Shown piece by piece: positions 21,905 through 33,565 of a DNA stretch of 64,000 bases. The first letter of the stretch is position 1, and every line of letters begins with the position of its first letter. Source of the DNA: Oidiodendron maius Zn (lineage: Eukaryota > Ascomycota > Leotiomycetes > Myxotrichaceae); contig KN832886.1 in the NCBI GenBank assembly GCA_000827325.1, positions 404,925 to 468,924 of the forward strand, in the 5' to 3' direction. Both the position numbers and the translations under genes were made by a program. The notes below the pieces were generated by a model that was not told the origin of the DNA, ran no database searches, and worked only from the letters and a program-made list of their open reading frames with translations.

Positions 21905-22015
21905 CCCCCCCCTCCCAAATAAATGTAATAGTAGGCCCTCTTGGCCGGCAAGTTTTGTATAGTAGAATGTCTGTACTCTGTAGACCCACTGTTACATTTA
22001 TTTAGGGGGAGGGGG
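21905..22015. repeat. MITE-like element with terminal inverted repeats
   Basis: About 111 bases bounded by inverted repeats: CCCCCCTCCCAAATAAATGT on the left and ACATTTATTTAGGGGGAGGG on the right, extending to about 25 bases each. There is no coding capacity. A truncated relative in opposite orientation lies at 56196-56275. It is a non-autonomous DNA element by form; the parent family is unknown. It sits in the divergent promoter of the methyltransferase and the membrane-protein gene. Confidence 0.6.
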
Positions 22016-22236
22016 AGAGTACGAGTTAGGGTTACAATCTTGTATGCCGTGAGCGGATGTAAGTCGTGAAGCTGTGCCGCATCGATAGCCAACAAGATTC
22101 CATCGCGCCCCTCCCTGTGCGCATGGCCAACACGAGGCTCGGGGCGGGTCGATGTTCTATTGTCGTAAATACTACGCTCCAAGCTCGGGGAGGCGGCGTT
22201 CCCAAAGTGGACAGTCGAGCGATGCAGCCATTCCGC

Positions 22237-22247
22237 TCGGCGCCCGA
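22237..22247. promoter_or_regulatory. TCGGN3CCGA palindrome in divergent promoter
   Basis: TCGGCGCCCGA lies 488 bases upstream of the membrane-protein start (22725) and 658 bases upstream of the methyltransferase start (21579). Confidence 0.68.
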
Positions 22248-22724
22248 GAAACTTTCAGCGAAGTAACGCTGTCCACGTCCCCACACATCCCACGTAGCTT
22301 CCCTGCACAACATCTCCGCGATCAGCGCTGACCTTGACAAGTCGCCAGCTGCGCTTTATTACCTCGCTATCCCCATCCGTGGCCGCTGGTGGTGGGCTGT
22401 GGCGGAGACTTCATGGCTGTGCCGTAAGCTTGGCCTATTCTTGCCCTCTACAAAGAACTGGATGTGACAGAGAACTGCAGAATCTATCAGTTTGATGTGC
22501 GTTCCAACCATGGCCCCTCAGGGCGGCCCGGGTTAAGGAAAGTATAATGTCACCCGGCAGTGGCCCATCTCGGCGGCACAGCCCTCCCTTACAACCCTCT
22601 TCGTCTGTCTAGACATGATCCAGCAGACGGTGCTATCTTACCTCACTCTCCTTCCCTTTCTCGTTCTCCAACACAGTTCAATTTTTTTGCACTCGCATTG
22701 CACAGTCCAGTCCAGCCCAGCAAA

Positions 22725-24110
22725 ATGGCTTCAACATTGAGCCCTTTAATTAATCCAGCGACAACACCGTCTGGCAAACCTCCCTTGGGCCAAACCATCG
22801 ACTTCAGCAGCCCTGAGAACAGAGCGACTCTGTACATCGGCGTCAGTAGCGTCTTGGCCGGAATCTGCTTCATATTTGTTGCCCTCAAGCTCTACACAAG
22901 GGCCTTTATACAGAACAAGCTAGGATGGGACGATTGTAAGTTCATCCTCCACCCAGCTCTCCATGGCGGCCACCAGCTAATCGCTTATCAGTGGCGACGG
23001 TAATTGCTACCGTAAGAATCTCCGTGCACGACGATGCCCCCCCCGGCCCGATACTGATGCGCTATAGATTGGCCAAAATGCATATACGGGCATTGTGATC
23101 TGGAGTGAGTAGAATCTCTCTGGGATGCGATGCAACAGCTAACATGCGCAGACATGAATCGTGGTGCGGCCCGACACATGTGGGATGTCCCACTTGCTAT
23201 TTTCCTTAAAGAGATTTCGGTAAGGACTAACATCTGCACTGTTGGGGGGATCTCGTTAACAGACGTGGTAGCTGAGCTCGATTCTGGCTATTATTCAACA
23301 GCCAACGCTGCTTGCCACTAAATTGGCACTCCTAGGGCTATACTACCGCCTCTTCGAGCGCAAGTTAGGGATCAAGTATGCTATCCTCGCCGGCATCATC
23401 AGCTGTTTTGTCATATACACCACCATGATGTTCCTCTTTATCTTTAACAAAGTGGAAGCGAGGTTGATTATAATCAACAAGACCCTGGGTGTCTTGAATA
23501 TTGCTACTGACCTGTACATTTTTGTGATTCCGCTTGCTGCAGTCTCTGGCTTGCACTTGACACCCAGGAAAAAGTTTGGTCTTGCAGCCGTCTTTATGAC
23601 CGGTGCGCTGTAAGTGGAACTCTCCCCCATAAGCGAGCTACGAATTTTAATTGCGTCCTTAAAGTGCCGTGGCGATGAGTATTATCAGTCTGGTGTTCCG
23701 ATTCCAAATCACGACGACCACCTCGGACATCTCCTGGGATTTCGTCTCGAAAGTCATAACCCTGTAAGTTTCTCATGCCAAGCACCCGATCACTAGCGCT
23801 AACTTGCCTCGAAAGGACCGTCGAGATTTACGTTGGTATTATGTGTGGTTGTATGCCAGTCCTGCCAGCGCTCATCCAGAAATCAGGCGCGTCACAATGG
23901 TGGTCTTCTACATACCGCTCACTTGCCTCGAGACTCCTGGGATCGAACTCTGGTACCAGAGTGGCATCTACCAAGAAGTCCACTGCCCAAGATTATAATT
24001 CAGGTGGCAGTAGGGGTGACTCATACGTTGAGCTACAAGAAAATCGCAGCAACCGGAAGCTTGTGAGCGCTGATGGCTCTCAGAGAGGACCTTCTTTCAG
24101 TGAGGCATAG
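22725..24110 (+). CDS. PTH11/rhodopsin-domain-type integral membrane protein
   Basis: A predicted seven-helix fungal membrane protein. The N-terminal exon has a helix YIGVSSVLAGICFIFVALKL followed by YTRAFIQNKLGWDD, the usual loop of the family. After introns it continues with NMNRGAARHMWDVPL, LALLGLYYRLFERKLGIKYAILAG, a helix with CFVIYTTMMFLFIF, INKTLGVLNIATDLYIFVIPLAAV, LTPRKKFGLAAVFMTGAL, IISLVFRFQITTTSDISWDF and TVEIYVGIMCGCMPVLPAL, ending in a Ser-rich polar tail. These are landmarks of the fungal rhodopsin domain (DUF3328-unrelated; PF20684-type). About five introns are needed, and exon borders near 22935, 23107, 23152, 23222-23300, 23610-23665 and 23763-23815 are approximate. The role is unknown; sensing or intracellular handling of the metabolite is a guess. 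A broken copy lies at 30630-31745. Confidence 0.75.
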
Positions 24111-24639
24111 TTATTTCTGGTACATACACCGTAAGCTGGCTGGGTGGATTAAATGCAGCAATGATCGTTTGACATACTTGTATAGTGGCATAGCAATCTT
24201 TCCAATTGTCGTCTCTTATTATGAAGCGAAGAGCCGTGATGCGCTATACGCGACTTTGTACCGCGAATTTGCACGTTATTTCTGATTTCTATCACATTAT
24301 TGCATTACTCGGTGCCCGGTAATAGTTTGTTTCCTATATTATGGAAGCCTTACTTGTAAATGGCTAAGTCTACGTACAATTTTTCCTTCCTTGGTACCTT
24401 GCTGCGGCATCAATCAGTTTCAACATGAGTTTGAGGCGGATCCGTGACAATTATTTTGCATCAAAATGATGCAATCAATGAATTTCTTGCCCCGTTGGAG
24501 CTAGTTACTGAATAGCGTACATAATTAGGGGCTTTAGGGGCTTATGGTGCAATAAAGATGCCAAAGTATCAAGAAACCATGTTCGGCATTTGCTAAGTCA
24601 CAATATGTAAAATAGGAAATGTTAGGCGGGGGGTGGTTT

Positions 24640-25250
24640 CATTTCTTTCCACTAGTCGATGGTCCAAGAGAGCCTGTCTTAAGACAATAATAGCTGAAGA
24701 ACTAGCTGAGTTATTCTTGAAATACTAGTTTAAAGACCAAGTACTACCCGCTAACATTTTATCTGATAGAGGATCAGTCTTCACTAGCAAATTCTGGTCT
24801 GCGCTATGCTATCACTAACGGATTAGACGTAACCTTTCGACTGCTTTTATCCATAAACAGATGGCTAAACAAAACATTAAAACTAAAACTTAGAAACGTG
24901 GCTAAGAATGTATATCTGTTATTAGCAAGACAACTAGGCGGAATTACTCCCTGTAGCTGAATTTGTACATAATAACGTAATATATGATTTAACTAGTATC
25001 TTACTAAATAAAGCATGATATAGTAGTTATTTCACTAGATACTTACTCAGGAATCAAGGATAATCCCTTAAGACAGGAGATAGCATAGGTAAAAGAAAGA
25101 GTAGAAGAAATCGTTAACCCTGTTCGGAACTAAAAATAGGGCCTACGCAGAGAGACAAGACAAGGAAGGTATAACCAGGTATTAAGGGAGTCAAAATGAG
25201 CCCCTACTGATACTAAAATAGCTCTTTAATGCATGATTACGCTTACTTAG
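24640..25250 (+). mobile_element. Ty3/Gypsy LTR-retrotransposon pol fossil
   Basis: A short, AT-shifted relic of a Gypsy-type integrase core, recognised by the LSDRGSVFTSKFW region near 24763-24800 and the following HPQTDGQ-like stretch. No LTRs were found next to it. It is old and heavily broken, with the strong AT bias expected of RIP (repeat-induced point mutation). Confidence 0.6.
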
Positions 25251-25329
25251 CGTATGCTAAGGCTGTGCTCAGGAATGCTTACCCATAGCTCAGGCTGAAG
25301 CAGCAGCAGCTCAGGTCGAAAGACGGAAA

Positions 25330-25900
25330 TGGAACTCGCTGTAATAGGATTGGCCGCCAATGTTTGCGATCCTCTCGGAGGCCACAACGTTACACAACTT
25401 CTGGGGGCCGTACAGGTATTAGATACTTCGTAGTGTATGTCCCTCTCAACAACCTGCCACAGCTGTCTCACCTTCTAGCCAGTGGCTCTTGTGCCGTAGA
25501 TGCTCTGGACATTACGCATGGAACTAACCTGTCCCCCTATACGCAGCTCTAGTTCTCTTTCACCATGTCAGGGCTCGGCCATTCCGCATTTATATTGAAC
25601 GCTCGCTAACATTACATACAGTGAGCACCCCACCAGCATAGCGATCCTTTTCTTGTGGCAGGCGGCCTGTATCATGTTCGAAGATTCTGTGTTGTGGTTA
25701 TGGAAGCGGTTGGGAGAGGAAACATCGAAACCCGGTAAAGTAGGGCGCTTCATGGGCTATACGTGGGTCTTGTGCTCACTATGGCTTTTCGCTGCCTTGG
25801 CTGGTGATGTATACACACGTATGCGCCTAGGTGAATAGCTGATCTCGCTGTTTCACTATAGTGGGGTTACTTATCAAGAGGCTGCTGAGTCCTTAAGCAT
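25330..25900 (+). pseudogene. Broken partial copy of the acyltransferase
   Basis: This matches the 3' half of the intact acyltransferase (about 19600-20200) in the same orientation: it keeps recognisable pieces of the WPP...EATT...FW, SF.MSGLGH and FLWQAACI.FED segments and the ending YTWVL...LAGDVYTRMRLGE. It is broken in several places and lacks the 5' half. It is the first element of the duplicated block. Confidence 0.78.
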
Positions 25901-26410
25901 GAAATCTGACAATAGTTTGAGTGTAGAGGTTGGATGGATTACAGTAATGCCTCCTACACATTGTAGATAAGCAACAACGTACACTGTGCTACCATATCAT
26001 TTTACAGGTAGAAGTAGATCGCTCGAGTTCTAATATGGGATGGATGGCCACCACGTAAGAGTATTCGCCATTTCCTCTTCTACGTCTTTGTGACCTCTGG
26101 TCCAAAGTACTCCTTTGGCCACATAACTCTGGCTCATCATCCGTCTAGCTCTCCAGACCTGGACTTTGCTACGAGTTATTGCACTGATTGATACGCAAGA
26201 CCAATACGGTTTCACTGAGTCTTAAACATAACCAATTGAAGAAGTATTTGTCAACGTGTTGATTTTTTTAAGAAAATCCAGTGTTTTTTTGGTAGGATCG
26301 TTTCCTAGGGTGAGTCCCGTGAATATCACATTGTAGATTACGACTTAAGCCGCAATCTCCTCCCACGTTTGCATATAGCTTGCCTCGGGCATTGAAACGA
26401 TGAGAAGAAT

Positions 26411-28414
26411 CTACCTTACAACTTCCTTCAGCTGAACATTCATATCACCCATCTCCCAATACATATTTGTTTTCTGTCCTTGAGCCCAATTCATAGAGTC
26501 TTCCTGCAGTTCAATATCAAAATGCCATAGCATCTTGGTGAGCACCAGCCTCATCTCTGCGTACGCCAGACTATACGCGAATTAGAACTCTGTAGGTCAT
26601 AAGGATGGGTTTTAAAACTAGATAACCTACTTTTTACCAATGCAGTTTCGTGGACCATACGAGAAGGGTTGAAAGGCTGCTTTCCTATCCTCGCTGAATC
26701 GCTCATCGCCCATCCAACGCTCTGGTGCAAACTCGTCTGGTGCGAGAAAGTTCTCCGGAGATCGCGTTACAGCGCATTGGTTGACACCAACACTGTATCC
26801 TCCGGGCACAAACTTCCCGCAGATCATAGCACCGCCAGGAGGTGTCGTGCGTGGGAAGGTGCCCGGTGCGGGTGGGTGCATGCGCATGCCTTCCTCAATC
26901 ACGGCCTTGAGGTATGGCAAACGTTGTGTAGAGAGGATAGTTATTTCATGAGAGCCATGAAATTGACTACGAACTTCAGCCTCGAGCAAGTGGTGACAGC
27001 GGGGGTTGCGGATAAGATAATAGAAAATCCCTATTTCCCATAAGTGATTGGAGCTGAAGTTCAGGAGCAGCGTACCGACCTGACAAGGCCGTAGCAACCG
27101 TCTCAGTGCCCGCATCTATTAGCACTTGTGAGTTTGACTCGATCTCCTCTTGGGACATGCCGTTTTCATCATTGGCCTGTAATATGTATGTCACTGTGGA
27201 CGAGGATTAGCTCTGTAATGCATACATCCAATTTCTTTTAGGGCTCACTAAAGTCAGGGCGATCAAGATCCTTGCCCAGCCTCTCTCTCGCTTTTCGGGC
27301 ACAAAACATAAAATTATCCATCGGATTCTGAGCCATAGCGCTTCCAAGGATCGACATAAGCCCCATGACCATTCCGAATAGACCGGGGATAAACCTCTGC
27401 ATAGTCTGCAGATTCAGGGCCGACTTCACTGCGGTATGAATCAAAGTGATCCATGAATGTAGTTTATGGGTCTTAAGACATCCTACATAGATGTATTAGT
27501 GACAGCAGTCATAGAAACACCTTTCTCCGGGCGTTGGGCTAGTTACCGAAAGGTTCGCCAAAAGCCAGATCTCCGAGAATGTCCCAGGAGATGAAGGTGA
27601 ACCACCTTACCATCTCAACTACGCCATTGGTCTTCGCAGACTTTGATTCATTCTTGAGCCCCTCGATAAATTGGTCGACGTAGCTCATGATGATCTCTTC
27701 CTGTGCAGCAAGCGCTTTTTCGGATAAGGGATGAGACAGGAGACGCCGAAAGCGGTGATGGACTGAAATCGGAGCATTAGATGAGCCCAATATAACCAAC
27801 TCAAAAGCAAACAATGCATAGCGTGCAATTACATACCATCCCAGCGGGCTGTGATCTAGTGGGTCAACTGTTTAGCTGGTGTTCCTATCAAATAGACATG
27901 ACGGCTTGAGTCATACAATAGAATCTATCCCATTTGGTGCAATGGGGTAGAAGGTCCTATCCTTCTCAAAGTCCTGACTTTTCCCCGATGCCCTGCCTTT
28001 TCGGAGAGTCGTTAGATTCCAGTTGTGGCCAAGTGAGTGCGGGAACCCTTACCGCAGATCTCTTGCCAAGCCTCGGCATTCGTGTATGAGAGTTCGTCCG
28101 GGGCGATACGAACGCAGTTGCCATACTTCTCATGCAATTTCCGTATTTTCTCGGAAAGAGTCCCTTGATTCAGGTAGTAGGCATAATAGAGGCGTGAGGC
28201 TCTGGCGATCACGGGACCAGGGTAGCTTCGCAGTGGGTGGAAAAAAAGGTTATACAGGACTCTCAGCAAACAAGCTGCGATAAACTAGGGGGTTCGCACC
28301 GAGTTAGTATTGATTTATCATCCTTATGGAATTAGAAGGGAATTTAGGGTAGGCTACAACGAGAAGCAGGGATCCTGCCAGGGCACGCTCGTGGAACAGA
28401 AATAACACAGCCAT
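26411..28414 (-). CDS. Cytochrome P450, isotrichodermin-hydroxylase-like
   Basis: An apparently intact P450 of about 500 residues after removal of about eight short GT..AG introns. The start at 28414 gives MAVLFLFHERALAGSLLLV and a second hydrophobic exon FIAACLLRVLYNLFFHPLRSYPGP, the common anchor and proline hinge. Further landmarks are YGNCVRIAPDELSY, HHRFRRLLSHPLSEKAL, FGEPFG, I-helix LIDAGTETVATAL, ExxR (EEGMRMHPPAPG), PERWMG and the heme loop FSYGPRNCIGKN, ending YWEMGDMNVQLKEVVR. The type is that of CYP65-like hydroxylases used in many fungal pathways. It lies between the broken acyltransferase and broken methyltransferase copies, yet looks functional and has an exact regulator site 142 bases upstream. 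The substrate is unknown. Confidence 0.84.
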
Positions 28415-28555
28415 AGCGAGAGGCTAGATCTGAGGGCAGAAGGATGCATAGACCTGCGGGTCCTTATGGTTGTAAGTCTGGGGACTTTTATTTAGTGCAT
28501 GTGACTACGATGGGCTACAGGTGAATTATTGTGATAACCGTCACAGACAGCTTGG

Positions 28556-28566
28556 TCGGACCCCGA
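28556..28566. promoter_or_regulatory. TCGGN3CCGA palindrome before P450
   Basis: TCGGACCCCGA lies 142 bases upstream of the P450 start at 28414. This ties that gene to the cluster regulon in spite of the pseudogenes around it. Confidence 0.72.
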
Positions 28567-29142
28567 AATCACCAACCTACCTGGGATCAAGTCGCAGCCT
28601 TTCACTGCATGATGAGCTGGGCATGCCGGTTATGCTACTACCCCTCTTCTAAATGTGAAGGAGGGGTGGCTTTTTTTTTTTTAGGAGATACGGCCATTCC
28701 CGTCTAGATGCACTCGCATATTTCGAGGACATGATAATGAGAGGGGGTGGGCAGGCCTTCGCGACAGCTACGATTACCATTTGTTAAAGTACGGACGGCA
28801 CAATATTACTGTAACACCTCCCACACCCTACATGCCCCACAAAGACGAGTAAACTTGCATTCTGCTGGGCGATGGGCAAGGGATGGCGTCCCATTGCTAT
28901 CGTGCGACGCCGCTATCATGCGGGGACGAGAAGAGAGATAGTTAGTGAGGTAGGAGGACCATGTAATTAGGATTTGTAGTTGCTGCAATGAAAGCAGCAA
29001 GGGAAGGTGGTCCCCAAGACCTTGTCCCACCATATCTTCCCATGCATAGCTAATTAGAAGGGAAGGGTAGCCCCGACGCGCGCGCCTCAAACCCCATGCC
29101 GTCCCTTCTGCAGAGGACAAGGTAGCCACATCAAACACAAGG

Positions 29143-29800
29143 ATGAGTGAGGTTGGATTTTACCTTCTCCCTACTCCGACCATCGCGGTACCTGTCAGAC
29201 GGCCGGGAGCGACTGGAAGCTTCTCCTTAATCTGTTCGACCATCAAGCTGCGTATCTTCTCCAGCTCCTCTCGGCTCATGTCGCCCGTCATCCGACTCAT
29301 ACCGGCGAAACTAGGTCAGGATATATCGGGCAATCTCACCGTGGCTATCAAATGGCATATAGGACTCAACATCACGAAAGCCGGTCGCCTCAAGCTTGCC
29401 CTGCACACCTACAATAGTGGCCCACGTGGGCGGCATTTTCGGCATGGTCTTCTCGGGGCGCACCATCGCCACGAAGGACATGAGCTCCATCCACTCGCTC
29501 CCCTGCCATGAGCTCACGGCAAAGAAACCGCCGCCATTCTGGTCCGCCAGCACTCGACGGATCTCACTGAGGGCCACGCGCGCTTAGGACCATAAACAGC
29601 ACAAGGATAGCAAACGTGTAGCTGATGGAAATGTCGGGAAACGCGAGGAGGTCTGTCGCATTGCATATCATATCATTGTCTCGACTATATTCTTTAGGGC
29701 GTCCCCATTTTCGATCTCGGTCTTCTTGCGCGTCTGCACCTACTAGATGATGCCTGTGCTCAGAGGCGATGACACGTGCGGTGTGGCTCGCGTTACCGTA
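29143..29800 (-). pseudogene. Broken copy of the methyltransferase
   Basis: Minus-strand match to the methyltransferase at 20658-21579. It shares pieces such as ALSEIRRVLADQNGGG, SSWQGSEWMELMSFVAMVRPEK and KMPPTWATIVGVQGKLEATGFRD, and the C-terminal PGRLTGTA-like end. It is broken in several places and its 5' part is eroded. Same order and orientation as in the intact block. Confidence 0.82.
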
Positions 29801-30307
29801 GTTGATCAGGAGCCGGTCAGGTTCCCCCCACCATCACCATATATATTAATTAATTAAGATCAACCACTTTGAATACTAACTAGCTAACTAAATTAGTCGA
29901 TTTACTGACGCCCTAGGCACGTACGAGTAGTATATTCTAATAATCTACACACACTGCACGTTCGTGGCGCACGTATTAAAAAAGATAGCGTAGGTGGCTC
30001 AACTACCTGAATTCCCGGCCGCTTAGCAACGCCACGATGCGGGCGAGCTTCGGGTAGAGCGGAAACGGTGTCCAATCCTCCCACTGGCCCAGCTCTTTGT
30101 CGAACCCATATCGGATCTCGTCCTGGAGACCGTCGAGAGGATTGGAATGGATTTCGCGCGTGGATAGTAGCCGGCGGCGACGAGAGGGACGGTATTCCTT
30201 GCTTGGTAGATGCCATTAAAAGATTTAACCCCCGGCAGCAGCTTGGAGCCAACACCAACCAACAACGACACACCACCAACACAACGCTGCACAGCACTAC
30301 TGTACCC

Positions 30308-30349
30308 CACGGGCACGGGCACGGACACGGACACAGACACGGACACAGA
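30308..30349. repeat. Short hexanucleotide tandem repeat
   Basis: About seven imperfect copies of a GGCACG/GACACG/GACACA hexamer. It is not inside a recognised gene. Confidence 0.7.
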
Positions 30350-30598
30350 GAGCGCCGACACTGGCCCACGTTACATCGATGAGCCACATGTCGGGCTGGC
30401 GGGTAGTTCTGCGCCTGGCTCCCGGGCGCTCCCGATAGCCGGCATGGGAAAACCGAAGAGGAAGCATGCCCGGTGGCGCAAATGGTGCTCGCCGTCCCAA
30501 AATGGCGCAGCGCTTCTCAGCTTCCGATTCTCGCTAGGCCCACGGCTGGTGCCAACACATCTGGTCACCCTCCTGCCTCCTTCCTCATCCCTCCAGGC

Positions 30599-30609
30599 TC
30601 GGTGACCGA
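30599..30609. promoter_or_regulatory. TCGGN3CCGA palindrome beside a pseudogene
   Basis: TCGGTGACCGA lies just 5' of the broken membrane-protein copy. It may be a leftover of a former promoter or a newly formed chance site. Confidence 0.5.
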
Positions 30610-30629
30610 GCTTTGCAGAACAAGCACCT

Positions 30630-31745
30630 CTAACCGCTTCACAGTAGCGACTGTCATTGCATTAGCTAGGCTCTCCATTATCCGATTCCCCTCTCCTCGA
30701 CCGGGACTCATGTGCCGCGGATTGGCCAAAACGCATATCCAGACATGGTGATCTGGAGCGAGCAAAGCTCCTCCCCTGCGCGCGGTTTGGCAATTGATAC
30801 CTGCAGATATGAATCGTGGCGCGCGACATGTGTGGGATGTCCCTCTTGCTACTTTCCTCAAGGAGATCTCCACAAGCAAAATGTGGCATTTGCATGAGCC
30901 TTGGGGATGCTGTTAACAGATTGCGATAGCTGAGTGACGACTTGGCGATTATCCAACAGCCGACGCTACTTGCCACCAAACTAGCGCTTCTCGGGTTGTG
31001 CTATCACCTTTTCGAGCCGAATTTAGGAATCAAGTATGCCGTTCTTGCAGACATGGTCTTCTGCTTCATTGTGTACCCGACCATGATGTTCCTGTTTATC
31101 TTTGTTAAAGGGAACACAAACATCCTCACGATTAATAAGGCTCTGGCTGTTTGAATGTCGCCACAGATGCGCTAGTGGCGATTTCCGGCTTGCATATCTT
31201 TGAGGAAAAAACTCGGTATCGTGGCCGTCTTCATGACCGGGGGCTCTGTAAGTGGAACTCAGTCCATAAGTGAACTCGGAATCCTAACCCAGGCCCTAAA
31301 GTGCAGTTGCCATGAGCATCATTAGTCTGGTGTACCGATTCCAGGTCACGACCACTACCTCCGACATCACCTGGGATTTTGTTGCCAGATTTATCGTTTT
31401 GTAAGCTTTCTGTCACTAGTAGGTTATTGTCCATGCCGACTTGCGTGACAAGGACGGTCGAGATCTCTGTTGGAATCATGGTTGGTTGCATGCCCGTCTT
31501 CCCCGCCATATTCCAGAAATCGGGCGTGACACGATGGTGGTCCTCTACATTCAAGTCGCTTATTTTGAGGCTCCTGGGATCTGAGCAGGGGACTGGAGTG
31601 ACCTCTGTCAAGAAGTCCGGTAGCCGTGAATATAAATCAAGTGGTAGAGGAGACACATATGTTGAGCTCCAAGAGACCTTCAGCAATTGAAAGCTTGTTA
31701 GCACCGATGATCTCTTCGAGGGGAGGATCGATCGGCGATATGGCA
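30630..31745 (+). pseudogene. Broken copy of the PTH11-like membrane protein
   Basis: Plus-strand match to 22990-24110. It shares the IGQNAY.DMVIW, DMNRGARHMWDVPLATFLKEIS, TKLALLGLCYHLFEPNLGIKYAVLADM, KLG..AVFMTGG and TVEISVGIMVGCMPVFPA segments. The first exon is absent and the frame is broken several times. It is the third element of the duplicated block. Confidence 0.83.
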
Positions 31746-32056
31746 TAGTTTTGTCAAGAACATAAATCGCATATACTAGGGAGGTGGGATGGATTAATGA
31801 TCATGGTGTGCAGTACTTAATGTCTCATGGCGTGCAGCACTACTACTTTTGACTCTAATACGAAACACAGTTACAACATACATGAGAGGATTTAACCCCT
31901 GCACTGTGACGAATATGTGCCTTATTTTCTTCGCTTCGCGCATCGTTCGGCTGCCGGCGATTGGTTTTCCTATAATAGAAGATCCTAACTTTCAGGTGGT
32001 CAAGCCTGTGTTCAGTTGATCCTCTCGGTAATTCGTGGCGACTTTTCGCCGTCAAC

Positions 32057-33565
32057 ATGAGCACAACGCGGATTCTAGAACTAGCAGCAATTATCAGCTC
32101 CAATACAAATACAGTCAACGATTATTATCAGTCTAATGGCCTCCCCTCTCCATCTTTCGACGCCAAGGATTCTACAGTCATCCCGATGGAAGTTGACTCG
32201 GCTCGAGATGCTGTCCTCGACGCAACGATGGAGCTCCATGATCTCCTGCTTGATCCACTGGACCTAATGTACCACCATTTCAATGTCCGTCTATCTTTTA
32301 TAAATTGAGCTCCCAGTCTGATCGTTGAGTAGCACAACAGCGTCTTGAGTTTGCACGCGATACAGCGCTTTAAGATTGCCAAGCTGGTTCCGATCGACGG
32401 GCACGCGTCCTTTGCTCAAATCGCCGAAGCCACAAATGTGCGTGAGTCAGAGATCCGACGTTTACTCCGCTATGCAATGACATTTCGTGTCTTCCATGAG
32501 CCTGAGGAAGGCTTTGTGGCACATACCGCTGCATCTAAGGCACTCACGGATCCGAACGTAGATGATTGGGCCGCAACTGTCTGCGAAGAAACATGGCCTG
32601 CAGCACAGAAGGTTGAGTAGCCGTCCATCCTGCCGTTGCTATGGACGCAAGCTCATATGTTCCATCCATTCAGACAGTCGAGGCGCTGGAGAAATGGCCA
32701 CAGTCGCGGGAGCCTCAGCATACGGTGTGTCTACGTTTTATTCCCAGACAGCTTTGTGCGGGCAGAAATCCTCATTACTAATCACATATTCTTGGTTCTT
32801 TGTAGGGGTTCTCGCTGTCGAATAACACAGTTCAGCCAATCTACGAGGTTCTATCGGCATCGCCGTTGCGGGCGGCCCGCTTTGGTGGAATGATGGCGGC
32901 ATATACCGCAAGCAAGCTGAACGAAACGAATCACTTGGTGGCAGGTTATGGCTGGGGTGGGCTCGGGAATGCGTTGGTGGTGGACGTGGGTGGTTCGCAG
33001 GGACACATCAGTACGATCTTAGCGCGGGTGTATCCGCAGTTGAGCTTCGTGGTGCAGGACCTGCCAGCCGCCATCACGCAAGTTAGTCTACCTAGCGATC
33101 TGGCACAACGCGTGCGCATCGAGGCGCATAATTTCTTCAGCCCGCAAACTGTTGTCGCTGATGTCTACTACTTTCGTTGGATCTTCCACAACTGGGCAGA
33201 CAGTGATGCCGTCCGCATCTTACGGGCGTTGATCCCGGCTTTGCAGGATGGGGCACGGGTTGTCATTCACGACGATTGCATGCCAGATGCGAGGAGTGTG
33301 GCGCAATGGAGGGAAAAGGTGATGAGGTGCGTGATCAATCCTGCTGAGAGCGGTTGTGCGAAGGCTGGCCCTACAGCTAACAAAGAGTCACAGGTCTGCC
33401 GATGTGTGTATGCTCGAGCTAATGAATGCGCGAGGGCGGTATTTGAGCGACTGGAAAGACTTACTCCTGAAGGCGGACGCAAGATTCCAATTTGTGGGAT
33501 TTACAAGACCGTACGGTTCTGATCTGGCGTTTATTGAAGCCCGCTGGCAAGTAGACCAACAGTAA
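32057..33565 (+). CDS. Plant/fungal-type O-methyltransferase (GliM-like class)
   Basis: A SAM-dependent O-methyltransferase with an N-terminal winged-helix part: MSTTRILELAAIISSN, then after an intron (probably 32267-32340) VLSLHAIQRFKIAKLVPIDGHASFAQIAEATNV and RRLLRYAMTFRVFHEPEEGFVAHT. Further introns follow AAQK (near 32612) and QHT (near 32726-32800). The catalytic part has VVDVGGSQGHIS (SAM loop), FVVQDLPAAI, YYFRWIFHNWADSDAVRIL (catalytic His) and ARVVIHDDC. A last intron (about 33330-33391) leads to MLELMNARGRYLSDWKDLL and the end RWQVDQQ. It likely methylates a phenolic or N-hydroxy oxygen; this is inferred. The upstream TCGGCTGCCGG at 31947-31957 is one base off the regulator motif. 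Confidence 0.84.

Noticed and set aside
29902-30605. Long frames on both strands around the hexamer repeat
   Set aside because: They arise from the repeat and GC-rich sequence; no motif and no splice structure was seen.
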